Source: CAZGTQ01 sp964528575
GTDB taxonomy: Bacteria > Planctomycetota > UBA1135 > GCA-002686595
NCBI GenBank assembly: GCA_964528575.1
Contig: CAZGTQ010000095.1
Coordinates: 1 to 12,056 of the forward strand
Reading direction: 5' to 3'
Length of the DNA: 12,056 bases
The notes under the pieces are model-generated. The model made no database searches, was not told where the DNA came from, and saw only the letters and a program-made list of their open reading frames with translations. Every line of letters begins with the position of its first letter. Position 1 is the first letter of the stretch. Below are positions 1-6,664 of the stretch, piece by piece. The position numbers were made by a program, and so were the translations under genes.

Positions 1-1
1 C

Positions 2-622
2 CGGGCGCGCCTCGCCGCGCTCGCGGTGCTCGTCGTCCCCTCGACCGTGTTCTTCGTCGCGTGGGGCATGGCCGAGCGCGGCGGCTACCACCTCTCGACG
101 GCGCCGTTCGTCGCGGTGCTCGCGGCGCTCGCGCCGTGGCCGTCGGGAGCGCTCGCGCGCGCGCTCGTCGTCGTCCCCGCGCTCGCGTTCCAGGCGACGC
201 TGAGCCGGACCGCGATCCGCGCGTGGGACGACGGGACCTGGGGCGCGGTGCAGACCGAGCGGGCCGCGCGCGTCGAGGCGGCGCTGGGCAGCGAGGGCGT
301 GCTCTTCTCGTTCGTCCCGGGCGACCAGGCGGTCTACGCGCGCCTGCCCGGCGTAATGGAGCACAAGCTCGACGGCGTGGTGCAGCAGGCGGCGGACGCG
401 GGCATGTCGCCCGAGACGTTCCGCGACAACGTGCTCGCCGTCGCGACCGCCCTGGTCGCGAGCGGCGTCCCCGTCGCGTTCGACCGCAGCTACGCCCGCT
501 ACGCCGACGACGCGCGCCTGGGTCCGTACCTCACGGCGCTCGACGAGGGCCTCGCGGCACGCTTCGCGCTGGAGCACCACCCGCACGACGCCTGGCCGAT
601 CGCGCAGCTGCGCCCGCGCTGA
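2..622 (+). CDS. C-terminal part of a polytopic membrane protein, possibly GT-C glycosyltransferase-like (partial)
   Basis: The frame is open to the left edge of the window, so the true start lies outside; a GTG at 26 is in frame but sits inside a hydrophobic segment and is unlikely to be the start. The visible part opens with two or three membrane segments (LAVLVVPSTVFFVAWGMA, then APFVAVLAALAPW and ALARALVVVPALAF). About 135 mostly soluble residues follow, with aromatic motifs such as AWDDGTWGAV and VLFSFVPGDQAVY. A hydrophobic bundle ending in a soluble C-terminal domain, with the phrase GGYHLSTAP between helices, resembles the ends of GT-C (family 39-like) glycosyltransferases, but no catalytic residues are in view. 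The family call is an inference; membrane location and partial status are directly supported. Its stop codon directly abuts the stop of the converging gene. Confidence 0.72.
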   Translation, partial: RARLAALAVLVVPSTVFFVAWGMAERGGYHLSTAPFVAVLAALAPWPSGALARALVVVPALAFQATLSRTAIRAWDDGTWGAVQTERAARVEAALGSEGVLFSFVPGDQAVYARLPGVMEHKLDGVVQQAADAGMSPETFRDNVLAVATALVASGVPVAFDRSYARYADDARLGPYLTALDEGLAARFALEHHPHDAWPIAQLRPR

Positions 623-1069
623 TCACTCGCGCGTCTCGACGCGCGTGGCGACGAGGAGACCCCCCTCGTCGAACGTCAGGACGAGCAGTTGCATCGCGAA
701 CAGCTCGAGCGGCGCTCGGCTCGGCCCGACCGGAACGTCGAGCTCCCCCGCCCGCGCGACCTCGGGCAAGTCGACGACGAGCGTGCGCACCTCGTCCCAC
801 GCCATCCCCGGCCGGAGGTGGTTGCGCCGAAGGTCGTCGAGCATGGCCTGCCGCGCGCTCCCGCTCTCGAAGGCGTCCGCGGCACGCCACGCGGCCGCGT
901 CGAACGGCCGCTGCGCGACCGGCACTTCGACGAACGTGCCGACGGCGAGCAGGAGCAGGAGCCCGCCGCAGCCCAAGACGGCGAGAACGATCGCACCGAC
1001 GACGACGCCGCCGCTGAACGAGCCGACCCACGCGAGGACGCGGAACCGATTCTCGCGCTTCGAGCCCAT
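623..1069 (-). CDS. Small membrane-anchored protein with BamE/SmpA-like motif
   Basis: A 148-residue product. A short basic head (MGSKRENRFR) is followed by a long glycine-rich hydrophobic stretch, residues 11-49, long enough for one long helix or a tight hairpin. The rest is soluble. Residues 80-102 contain LRRNHLRPGMAWDEVRTLV, which matches the helix-turn-helix start of SmpA/OmlA (BamE-fold) domains, whose usual pattern is a Gly-Met-Thr turn followed by xxEV and a small hydrophobic helix. The C-terminal LLVLTFDEGGLLVATRV looks like the closing beta-hairpin of that fold. The ATG at 1069 is preferred over an in-frame start at 1180: the extra 37 residues are Arg/Ser-rich and unlike a real N-terminus, and they would overlap the upstream gene. 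BamE proteins are normally lipoproteins of the outer-membrane assembly machine; here the anchor is a helix, so an assembly role is only a guess. No clear Shine-Dalgarno site is seen. Confidence 0.75.
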   Translation of the reverse strand: MGSKRENRFRVLAWVGSFSGGVVVGAIVLAVLGCGGLLLLLAVGTFVEVPVAQRPFDAAAWRAADAFESGSARQAMLDDLRRNHLRPGMAWDEVRTLVVDLPEVARAGELDVPVGPSRAPLELFAMQLLVLTFDEGGLLVATRVETRE

Positions 1070-1169
1070 GGCGTCATCGAGCGCGCGCAGTCCGCGCCGG
1101 CGGGAGCGAGTCGATGAAGAGCACGAGGTCGCGCATCGATGTACGAGCGCCGGTAGACGGCGCGCCAGC

Positions 1170-2363
1170 CTACCCGTCACCGAACGGAGCGACCACCGCG
1201 CGCGTCGCGAGGTCGAGCGCCCAGAGGACGCACGGCTGATCGAAGCCCCTCTCCGGCCCCGTGACCGCCATCAGCAGCCGACGCCCGCCGCGCTCGACGA
1301 CGACCACGTCGCGGGGACAACCGAGCGTCGAGGCGAACAGATCTTCGTAGTGCTCGGCGCGGAGCAGCGAGAGCGACTGCGCGTCGAGAAGGACGAGGAA
1401 GCCGCTGCTGGTCCACAGCGCGACGACGTCGCCCAGGTCGGCGCCGCCGTCGTATCGATCCGCCCACGTCGCCCGCACGTCGTCGAAGAGCGAGAGCCGC
1501 GGCGCGGTCGTCGGCCCCCCGCTCGCGCGGACGACGAAGAGCCCGGCGCGCTCGTTGATCCAACCGCCGAGGTCGCGACCGGACGCGCCCGTGCGACTGT
1601 GCGCCGCGACGAGCACCCGCGCCTCGCCGGCGGCGACGTCGCTCAGGTCGACGACCGCCGTCACCTGCCCGAAGCCGTGGATCTGCGGCTCGAGCGTTCG
1701 CAGCACCGCGAGATCGACGCTCGAGCGCACGACGACGCGCTCGCACGTGGCGACGACGAAGTCGCGCGAGCCGTCGCCGTCGTGGTCGCGCGCGGGAGCG
1801 ACGAGCGCGTCGGGCGCGCACGCGACCTCGTACCGCTCCGAGGCATCGGCGCGCGTCCGCACGAGCCGGTCCTCGACGCGCACGAGCAGAGCGTCCGACG
1901 GCGCCCCGCGCGCGTCGTGGACGGGGAGCAGCTCCACGCGCGCGTCCTGTGCGACCTCGAGCGGAGCCGGGGTGCGTGCGAGGAGCCCCGGCCTCTCGAG
2001 CGCGTAGACCGCAAGGCTCCCGCGCGCGAGCGAGCTCGCGTCGACCACTCCCAGCTCCCCGTCCAGACGCACGACGACGAAGGGGCCACCGAAGTGGCGT
2101 TCGCCGAGCTCGGGCGTGACGTGCCGTACGCGCTCCCCCGTCGCCGCGTCGAGCACGACGATCGCCCCGGCGTCCTCCGCGCCGCCGACTTCCGCGAACG
2201 GATCGCCGGCGACGAGGAGCGCGGGACGAACTGCGCCGCCGGCGTCTCGGCCCGCGCCGCGCAGGCAACCGGTGAGCAGCCCGCTCTCGATGACCGCCGG
2301 CGGCGGAGCGGGCTCACCGCACGATGCCGCGACGCCGAGCGCGAGGAGGAGCGCGTGCTTCAT
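1170..2363 (-). CDS. FG-GAP/beta-propeller lipoprotein
   Basis: A 397-residue exported protein. The N-terminus MKHALLLALGVAASC is a short signal peptide ending in a lipobox-like AAS-C, so Cys15 would be lipidated. The body is repeated hydrophobic beta strands with the look of a beta-propeller. Residues 67-82 (GAIVVLDAATGERVRH) resemble PQQ/WD-type blades. Residues 192-204 carry the FG-GAP calcium loop DHDGDGSRDFVV, with Asp193, Asp195 and Asp197 in the usual D-x-D-x-D-G spacing. The C-terminal strands end in LWALDLATRAVV. FG-GAP/VCBS proteins are usually surface or periplasmic and bind calcium; their ligands vary and none can be named here. The first five residues (MKHAL) and the codons for them closely match the other FG-GAP gene at 3331-4587, suggesting shared ancestry of the 5' ends. 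It lies 55 bp downstream of the metalloprotease gene. Confidence 0.85.
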   Translation of the reverse strand: MKHALLLALGVAASCGEPAPPPAVIESGLLTGCLRGAGRDAGGAVRPALLVAGDPFAEVGGAEDAGAIVVLDAATGERVRHVTPELGERHFGGPFVVVRLDGELGVVDASSLARGSLAVYALERPGLLARTPAPLEVAQDARVELLPVHDARGAPSDALLVRVEDRLVRTRADASERYEVACAPDALVAPARDHDGDGSRDFVVATCERVVVRSSVDLAVLRTLEPQIHGFGQVTAVVDLSDVAAGEARVLVAAHSRTGASGRDLGGWINERAGLFVVRASGGPTTAPRLSLFDDVRATWADRYDGGADLGDVVALWTSSGFLVLLDAQSLSLLRAEHYEDLFASTLGCPRDVVVVERGGRRLLMAVTGPERGFDQPCVLWALDLATRAVVAPFGDG

Positions 2364-2394
2364 GCCGGCGCTACGGACGGCGCCGCGCCACCGC

Positions 2395-2421
2395 GCGTCA
2401 CGGGCGCGTCACGCCGCGTCA
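2395..2421 (-). promoter_or_regulatory. Three phased TGACGC direct repeats
   Basis: On the minus strand TGACGC occurs three times, at 2416-2421, 2406-2411 and 2395-2400, so the starts are 10 and 11 bp apart. The second and third copies share a longer core, GTGACGCGC. Direct repeats at about one helical turn are typical of operators for PhoB/OmpR-type response regulators. They sit 32-58 bp before the ATG of the FG-GAP lipoprotein gene. No regulator is encoded nearby, and GC bias makes such words more common, so the assignment is tentative. Confidence 0.3.
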
Positions 2422-2429
2422 ACGCGGCG
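2412..2429 (-). terminator. GC hairpin over the protease stop codon
   Basis: A perfect inverted repeat: CGCCGCG, a TCAA loop, then CGCGGCG. The loop holds the TGA stop codon of the metalloprotease gene (minus strand, 2419-2421). A 7-bp all-GC stem with a tetraloop should be very stable. No T-run follows, so it is not a classic intrinsic terminator; it could slow RNA decay or ribosome run-off, or be a chance product of high GC. Confidence 0.35.
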
Positions 2430-3270
2430 CGGCGTGCTCGATGCGGCCGTCGAGCCGCTCGTGGGGCGCGGCCGGGCGCGCTGCGGCGTGCGACGGCTCC
2501 GCGACGAGCTCGCGCTCGCGCGCGCCGTCGCCGCCCCAGCGCACGAGCGCCGCTGTGCGCTCCGCCGCGCCGCAATCGAGGCCCGCAGCCGCGAGCACCC
2601 ACGGCTGCGGGACGCGCGCGAGGTCCGCTGCGACCGCGCGCTCGCACAGGGCGCGCAGCTCGGCGAGACCGATGCGCTCGACGAGAAAACGGCCGAGCAC
2701 GTACGTCGCGTCCTTCGTCGCGCGCGGCGTCTGGGCCCAGTCGCGCTCGGTCAGCGCGAACAGTGCGTCCCAGTCGAAGGCGTGCGCCGCGCGGACGTGC
2801 TCGCGCAGCCACGCTTCGCGCTCGGCGCGCGCCTCGGGGACGAGCAGCACGCCGAGATGGTCCGCGAGGCCCTCCTCGAGCGTCTGCGGGAGCGCGTCCC
2901 ACAGCGTGCCGCCCATGTGCCAGTGGACGAGCTCGTGCGCGAGCGCATACGGGAGCACCTCGCGCGCGTCCGCGCCGAGCTCGATCCGCCGGTCGACGAT
3001 GCGGCCCGCGCGGTCACGCCAGACGCGCACGCCGGCGCCGCTCGCGACCTCGCGCTCGAACCACAGCACGTACGGCTGCGGCTCGACGCCGAGGAGCTCG
3101 GCGACGCGCGCGCCGAGCTCGCCGCCCAGCTCCTGCGCCACGCGCGCGTCCCCGTGCGACCACGCGAGCACGCGGCCGTGCGGGCCGTCCGAGCGCACCG
3201 GCGGCGCGCCCGAGCAAGCGCTCGCGCAGAACAGGACGAGGAGAGCGAAAGCTGCTGCGCCGCGGGTCAT
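2419..3270 (-). CDS. HExxH zinc metalloprotease lipoprotein (gluzincin / peptidase-MA-like)
   Basis: A 283-residue exported protein. The N-terminus MTRGAAAFALLVLFCASAC ends in a lipobox-like ASA-C (Cys19), so it is probably a lipoprotein. The catalytic core is LPYALAHELVHWHMGG at residues 106-121: His112 and His116 would bind zinc and Glu113 is the general base. LEEGLADHLG follows at 131-140, where Glu132 or Glu133 lies 16-17 residues after the second His and fits the third ligand of gluzincins (EGLA-type motif). The helical region that follows is typical of this group. A substrate cannot be read from the sequence; a cell-surface or periplasmic endopeptidase is the natural reading. The last 40 residues are Ala/Pro/His-rich and probably disordered. 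The gene sits between two FG-GAP genes in the same direction, which hints at a shared envelope task. Confidence 0.85.
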   Translation of the reverse strand: MTRGAAAFALLVLFCASACSGAPPVRSDGPHGRVLAWSHGDARVAQELGGELGARVAELLGVEPQPYVLWFEREVASGAGVRVWRDRAGRIVDRRIELGADAREVLPYALAHELVHWHMGGTLWDALPQTLEEGLADHLGVLLVPEARAEREAWLREHVRAAHAFDWDALFALTERDWAQTPRATKDATYVLGRFLVERIGLAELRALCERAVAADLARVPQPWVLAAAGLDCGAAERTAALVRWGGDGARERELVAEPSHAAARPAAPHERLDGRIEHAAPR

Positions 3271-3293
3271 GCCGCGGCCGTCGCGGGGGGGAG

Positions 3294-3308
3294 CATGCGG
3301 CCCGCATG
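3294..3308 (-). promoter_or_regulatory. Perfect 15-bp dyad upstream of the protease gene
   Basis: CATGCGG, one central base, then CCGCATG: a perfect 7+1+7 inverted repeat that begins 23 bp before the ATG of the metalloprotease gene. It overlaps the candidate -10 hexamer TACCAT by three bases, which is where a repressor would bind. It could equally fold as an RNA structure. No binding protein is known. Confidence 0.35.
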
Positions 3309-3334
3309 GTAGCGGCGGCCGCGGCGCGCGTCAG
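3306..3334 (-). promoter_or_regulatory. Candidate sigma-70-type promoter for the protease gene
   Basis: On the minus strand CTGACG (3329-3334; four of six matches to TTGACA) and TACCAT (3306-3311; TAnnnT type) are separated by exactly 17 bp. The -35 hexamer contains the TGA stop of the upstream FG-GAP gene. The predicted start is near 3299, giving a leader of about 29 bases with no Shine-Dalgarno site. It is weak evidence by itself, but it suggests the protease gene may have its own transcript. Confidence 0.3.
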
Positions 3335-4587
3335 TCCCCCCCGGCGTACACCCGCAGCTCGACCGTCTCCTCGCCGCCTTTCGAGCGCGCCGCGGCGCAG
3401 GTCGCGACGAGCGGAGCCCCGTCGCGCGCGCCGACCGCCAGGCGGCGGATGCCGAGCTCGTTCTGGACGAGCGCGCGCTCGACGAACCCCTCGGCCAGGA
3501 GCTCGTGCACGACGACCAGCTCGCCGCCGTCCCCGGCGGGCGCGCGGCGGGTCGCGCTCACGGCGAGGAAGCGGCCGCTCGGGTCCGCGGCGACGAGGCC
3601 CCCGAACCATCGTCCCTCGGTCCCGCGGCCGATCCGGGCGAGCACGTCGCCCGTCGCGCCGGACAGCACGTCGACGCCGGAGCGGGACGAGACCGCCACG
3701 TCGCGCGCGCCGTCGCCGTCGACGTCCGCCACCGCGACGACGCCCAGGCCGTACGACGCGCCCGCGCTCTCGCCCGCGCGCCGCCACGCGACGTCGAAGC
3801 CGTCGGCGCCGCGGGCGAGCGCGACCACGCCGCCGCAGCCGTTGCGCTCGTCGACCGTCGCGGACGGGATGCCGACGACGAGCTCTGCGTCGCCGCCTCC
3901 GAGCGCCGCGAGCGCGCGGCCGAAGAGCGCGCAGTCCCATGCGGGCGCGACGTCGCGCGCGATCAGCGAGCTCTCGAGCGCGCCGCTCTGGGGGTCGTGG
4001 ATCGTCACGCGGCCGGGCACGCCGAGCATCGGCCAGCCGATCGCGACATACGGTTCGTCGGCGTCGACGAACGCCGCGTCGAGCGCGCCGGCGCGCGCGC
4101 CCTCCGGAGCGGCGAAGCTCGCCAGGCGCGCGCCGTCCGCGCCCGAGAGCAGCGCGTAGCGCTCCTTGGTCTCGCTCTCGGCCCCGAGGTCGGGCACGTG
4201 CTCGAACGCGAACACGTCGCGCGCGCCGTCGCCGTCGACGTCCGCTGCGATGCGCAGCACGAGCGCGCCGGCGGGATCGAACTCGCCCGCGACGGTCGCC
4301 GCGAAGCTGCCCTCGAGCAGCTCTCCGTCGTCCGGCCCGAGCGGGTACACGAGCAACTCGCCCTCCGGCGAGCCCGTGCCGACGAGCACGAGGTCTTCGT
4401 GGACCGCGACGTCGCACGCACGCGCGGGCAGCTCGAACGAGCGGCGCCAGCGCAGCGGGAGCGTCTCGGGCGCCCCGGCCGGCGCGCCCTTCGATCCGCC
4501 GGCCGACGCGCCGTCGGGCCCGTCTTCCTGCGCGGCGAGCGGCGCCGCGGTCGAAAGCGCGATCAGCGCGGCGAGAGCGTGCTTCAT
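3331..4587 (-). CDS. Exported FG-GAP repeat beta-propeller protein
   Basis: A 418-residue product. MKHALAALIALSTAAPLAAQ is a Sec signal peptide with a likely cut after LAA, leaving a Gly/Ala/Ser/Pro linker before the first strand at about residue 43. Two calcium-type FG-GAP loops are visible and have the same sequence, DVDGDGARDV: residues 116-125 and 288-297. The strands between them (ALVLRIAADVD, GVVAVADVDGD, AELVVGIPSATV) fit an integrin-alpha-like propeller of about six or seven blades. The start at 4587 is chosen because the signal peptide begins there; the frame runs further upstream through pgi but only as arginine-rich shadow sequence. The two loops are encoded by an exact 33-bp direct repeat (3697-3729 and 4213-4245). 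Probably periplasmic or surface located; ligand unknown. Partner genes are pgi 77 bp upstream and the metalloprotease 60 bp downstream. Confidence 0.87.
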   Translation of the reverse strand: MKHALAALIALSTAAPLAAQEDGPDGASAGGSKGAPAGAPETLPLRWRRSFELPARACDVAVHEDLVLVGTGSPEGELLVYPLGPDDGELLEGSFAATVAGEFDPAGALVLRIAADVDGDGARDVFAFEHVPDLGAESETKERYALLSGADGARLASFAAPEGARAGALDAAFVDADEPYVAIGWPMLGVPGRVTIHDPQSGALESSLIARDVAPAWDCALFGRALAALGGGDAELVVGIPSATVDERNGCGGVVALARGADGFDVAWRRAGESAGASYGLGVVAVADVDGDGARDVAVSSRSGVDVLSGATGDVLARIGRGTEGRWFGGLVAADPSGRFLAVSATRRAPAGDGGELVVVHELLAEGFVERALVQNELGIRRLAVGARDGAPLVATCAAARSKGGEETVELRVYAGGD

Positions 4588-4640
4588 GCTCCGCTCGCCG
4601 CAACCGACATGCCGCGAAAAGACGACGTGGGAGCCGGATC

Positions 4641-4658
4641 GCGGGCGGCGGCGCCCGC
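4641..4658 (-). terminator. GC hairpin just after pgi
   Basis: A perfect 7-bp stem, GCGGGCG and CGCCCGC around a four-base loop, lies six bases beyond the pgi stop codon. A TTTT run appears on the minus strand only about 20 bases later, so this is an imperfect intrinsic terminator at best. Its position suggests at least partial uncoupling of pgi from the FG-GAP gene that follows. Confidence 0.4.
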
Positions 4659-4664
4659 TCGTGC

Positions 4665-6056
4665 TCAGACCACCCGCTCGGCTCCCGCGCCGCTGCGCTC
4701 GATCTCGGCGCGGCGCTCCTCGTAGCCCGCGCGGCCCATCAGGGCGTACGCGGCGACCTTGCCCGCCTCGACGCCCGGCTGGTCGAACGCGTCGACGTCG
4801 TAGTGCTCGCCCTGGATCGCGACCGAGAGCTCGAGCAGATAGATCAACTGGCCGAGCGCGTGCGCGTCGACGCGTTCGAGCGCGATCGTCAGGTTCGGAC
4901 GGCGCGCCTCGGTCAGCGCGATGCGCGTGCCGTCGCGCTCGGCGGCGAAGAGCTCGCCCAGCGTGCGGTCGCCGAGGTAACGCACGCCCTCGAGGTCGTC
5001 GAACGCGGGCGGGATCTTCACGTCGCGGCGCGGCTCGTCGACCGCGAGCAACGTGAACCACTTGTCGAACGGGCCCTCGACGTAGAGCTGCACCTGGCTG
5101 TGCTGGTCGGTGACGCCGATCGCGCTCACCGGCGTCGGGCCGACGAACACGTCGGCGCCCGAGCGCGAGCGGCGCTTGCCGAGCGACTCGCCCAAGAGCT
5201 GCGCGTACCACGCCGCCACGTCGCGCAGGGCGTGGCTGTACGCGAACGTCACGTTGATCGACTTGCCGCGCTGCGCGTGGAGCAGCCAGCCGATCGCGGC
5301 GTGCACGAGCGCGGGATTCTTCTCGAGCTCGCCGTCGCGGCAGCGCGCGTCCATCTCCGCCGCGCCCGCGAGCAGCGCCGTGACGTCGATGCCGACGAGC
5401 GCAGACGACACGAGGCCGACCGCCGACAGCACGCTGAACCGCCCGCCGACGCCGTCGGGAACGACGAACGAGCGGTAGCCCTCGTGCTCGACGATCTCGC
5501 GCAGCACGCCCTTGCGCTCGTCCGTCGTGACGACGAGGTGCTCGCGCGCCTGCTCGGGTCCCAGCGCGTCGCGCAGCGCCTGCCGCGCGATCAGGAACTG
5601 GCTCATCGTCTCCGCGGTGCCGCCGGACTTCGAGATCGCATTGAAGAGCGTCGTGCGCGGGTCGACGGTCTCGAGGAACGCCGCGATCAGCTCGGGGTCG
5701 ACGTTGTCGAGCACGAACAGCCGCGGCGCCCCGGCCGGCGGCGCCAGGTCGTGGTAGGGGTGGCTGAGGGCGCTGTGCAGCGCGCGGTTGCCGAGCGCCG
5801 AGCCGCCGATGCCCAGCACGACGACGTTCTCGAACCGGCCGCGGACGCTCTCGGCGTACTCGACGACGTCGTCGCGGACCTCGTGCTGGTAGGGCAGGTC
5901 GAGCCAGCGCAAGTCCTTTGCCCGGCGGGCCTGGACGGCTTCGAGAGCGGCCCGCGAGGGGCGGGCGAGGCCGGCGAGGTCGGACGGAGCCAGGCCGTGC
6001 TCGGGGCCGACGGCGTCCGTCAGGACGTTGGTGTAGTCGATGCGGATGCGGCTCAT
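4665..6056 (-). CDS. pgi: Glucose-6-phosphate isomerase
   Basis: Cytoplasmic enzyme that interconverts glucose 6-phosphate and fructose 6-phosphate in glycolysis and gluconeogenesis. The 463 residues match the shorter bacterial form of about 450 (Bacillus/Thermotoga type), not the ~550-residue enterobacterial form. Family motifs are all present in order: GIGGSALG (82-89); the sugar-phosphate loop SKSGGTAET (142-150); GGRFSVLSAVGL (204-215); LGESLGK with the catalytic-base Glu290; VTDQHSQVQLYVEGP with ring-opening His319; and FDQPGVEAGK with Lys433. Nothing essential is missing. The ATG at 6056 is supported by a GAGGAG ribosome site, the only textbook one in the window. The gene is divergent from the MerR-type regulator at 6187, and three exported-protein genes lie downstream; no functional link to those is evident. 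Confidence 0.97.
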   Translation of the reverse strand: MSRIRIDYTNVLTDAVGPEHGLAPSDLAGLARPSRAALEAVQARRAKDLRWLDLPYQHEVRDDVVEYAESVRGRFENVVVLGIGGSALGNRALHSALSHPYHDLAPPAGAPRLFVLDNVDPELIAAFLETVDPRTTLFNAISKSGGTAETMSQFLIARQALRDALGPEQAREHLVVTTDERKGVLREIVEHEGYRSFVVPDGVGGRFSVLSAVGLVSSALVGIDVTALLAGAAEMDARCRDGELEKNPALVHAAIGWLLHAQRGKSINVTFAYSHALRDVAAWYAQLLGESLGKRRSRSGADVFVGPTPVSAIGVTDQHSQVQLYVEGPFDKWFTLLAVDEPRRDVKIPPAFDDLEGVRYLGDRTLGELFAAERDGTRIALTEARRPNLTIALERVDAHALGQLIYLLELSVAIQGEHYDVDAFDQPGVEAGKVAAYALMGRAGYEERRAEIERSGAGAERVV

Positions 6057-6186
6057 GGCACTCCTCGAGAGGCGGTCGGCAAAGAGCGAGGCAGCGTAAC
6101 GCTGGAACGCGCGGCCGACGCGGACTAGGTTCTAGATCGGTCCATCGCTCCGCCGCGGTGGTCGACGCGCTATCCTGGAAGCACTC
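6057..6186. promoter_or_regulatory. Divergent pgi / merR-like promoter region
   Basis: 130 bp between two divergent starts. Toward pgi: GAGGAG (6061-6066, minus strand), four bases from the ATG, and a possible -10 TACGCT (6093-6098, minus) without a good -35. Toward the regulator: TATCCT (6171-6176), ten bases before its ATG, and GGAAG (6177-6181). If TATCCT is the -10, transcription would start near 6183 and GGAAG would not be in the mRNA, so one of the two readings must be wrong. A CTAG-GTT-CTAG element at 6125-6135 stands out against the GC-rich background and could be an operator. Confidence 0.45.
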
Positions 6187-6657
6187 ATGGGCAACGCAGC
6201 GCTCCTCAAGATCGGAGACTTCGCCCGTCTCGCCGGCACCAACCTGCGCACGCTGCGGTACTACGAAGAGCTCGGGCTGATGACGCCCGCCACGCGCAGC
6301 AAGGGCGGTTTCCGCTACTACCGCGCGACCGACGTCAACCGGCTCAACATGATCCGCAGCCTGCAGGAGCTCGGCCTGCACCTCGACCGGATCCAGGAGC
6401 TGATGGCGGTGCGCGCGAACGCCGGCGACCGCGGCGAGCTGCTCGCGCGCGTGCGGGCGGCGCTGAACGAGCAGGACGTGCTGCTCGAGGCGAAGATCGC
6501 CTCGCTCGGAGAGCAGCGCCTGAAGCTGCGGGCGGCGGTGGACAAGGTCGCCCACTGCGAGGACTGCCGGCACTCGCCGTCGGCCGAGAACAACTTCTGC
6601 GAGCCCTGCGTCCAGACCGGGGACCCGCTCCCCGAGGACATCAGCGCGCTGTACTGA
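6187..6657 (+). CDS. MerR-family transcriptional regulator with C-terminal Cys4 motif
   Basis: A 156-residue DNA-binding regulator. Residues 7-45 are the classic MerR winged helix-turn-helix: LKIGDFARLAGTNLRTLRYY, then EELGLMTP and a GGFRYYRATD wing. The hydrophobic helices to about 75 complete the domain, and residues 83-120 are the antiparallel dimer coiled coil. The C-terminus carries HCEDC (Cys124, Cys127) and FCEPC (Cys138, Cys141), a CX2C-X10-CX2C arrangement that could hold zinc or an iron-sulfur cluster. It does not match SoxR (CX2CXCX5C). It also lacks the cysteine near residue 80 that MerR and ZntR use for metal, so the signal sensed is unknown. The gene is divergent from pgi; MerR proteins often act on divergent promoters, so control of pgi or of its own gene is plausible but unproven. 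Confidence 0.92.
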   Translation: MGNAALLKIGDFARLAGTNLRTLRYYEELGLMTPATRSKGGFRYYRATDVNRLNMIRSLQELGLHLDRIQELMAVRANAGDRGELLARVRAALNEQDVLLEAKIASLGEQRLKLRAAVDKVAHCEDCRHSPSAENNFCEPCVQTGDPLPEDISALY

Positions 6658-6664
6658 GCGCGCG

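Noticed and set aside
1070..1180. Start at 1180 for the BamE-like protein
   Set aside because: It would add 37 Arg/Ser-rich residues before the natural basic-then-hydrophobic N-terminus and would overlap the upstream gene.
2116..3312. A 398-codon plus-strand ORF across the protease gene
   Set aside because: It is antisense to a gene with an HELVH zinc motif and a lipoprotein signal; its own product is Arg/Ala/Glu-rich mirror sequence.
645..6128. An 1827-codon open frame on the plus strand opposite five minus-strand genes
   Set aside because: Its translation is Arg/Ala/Pro-rich with long stretches lacking any fold signal. It exists because stop codons are rare in the antisense of GC-rich codons. 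The opposite strand holds clear families, including pgi.
3331..6573. A single 1080-residue minus-strand protein that would join pgi and the FG-GAP gene
   Set aside because: Upstream of 4587 the frame is arginine-rich shadow, while pgi is intact in another frame. A signal peptide begins exactly at 4587, so there is no fusion.
6187..6657. SoxR or mercury/zinc MerR regulator
   Set aside because: The cysteine spacing does not match SoxR, and no Cys lies near residue 80 as in MerR and ZntR. There are no metal-resistance genes nearby.
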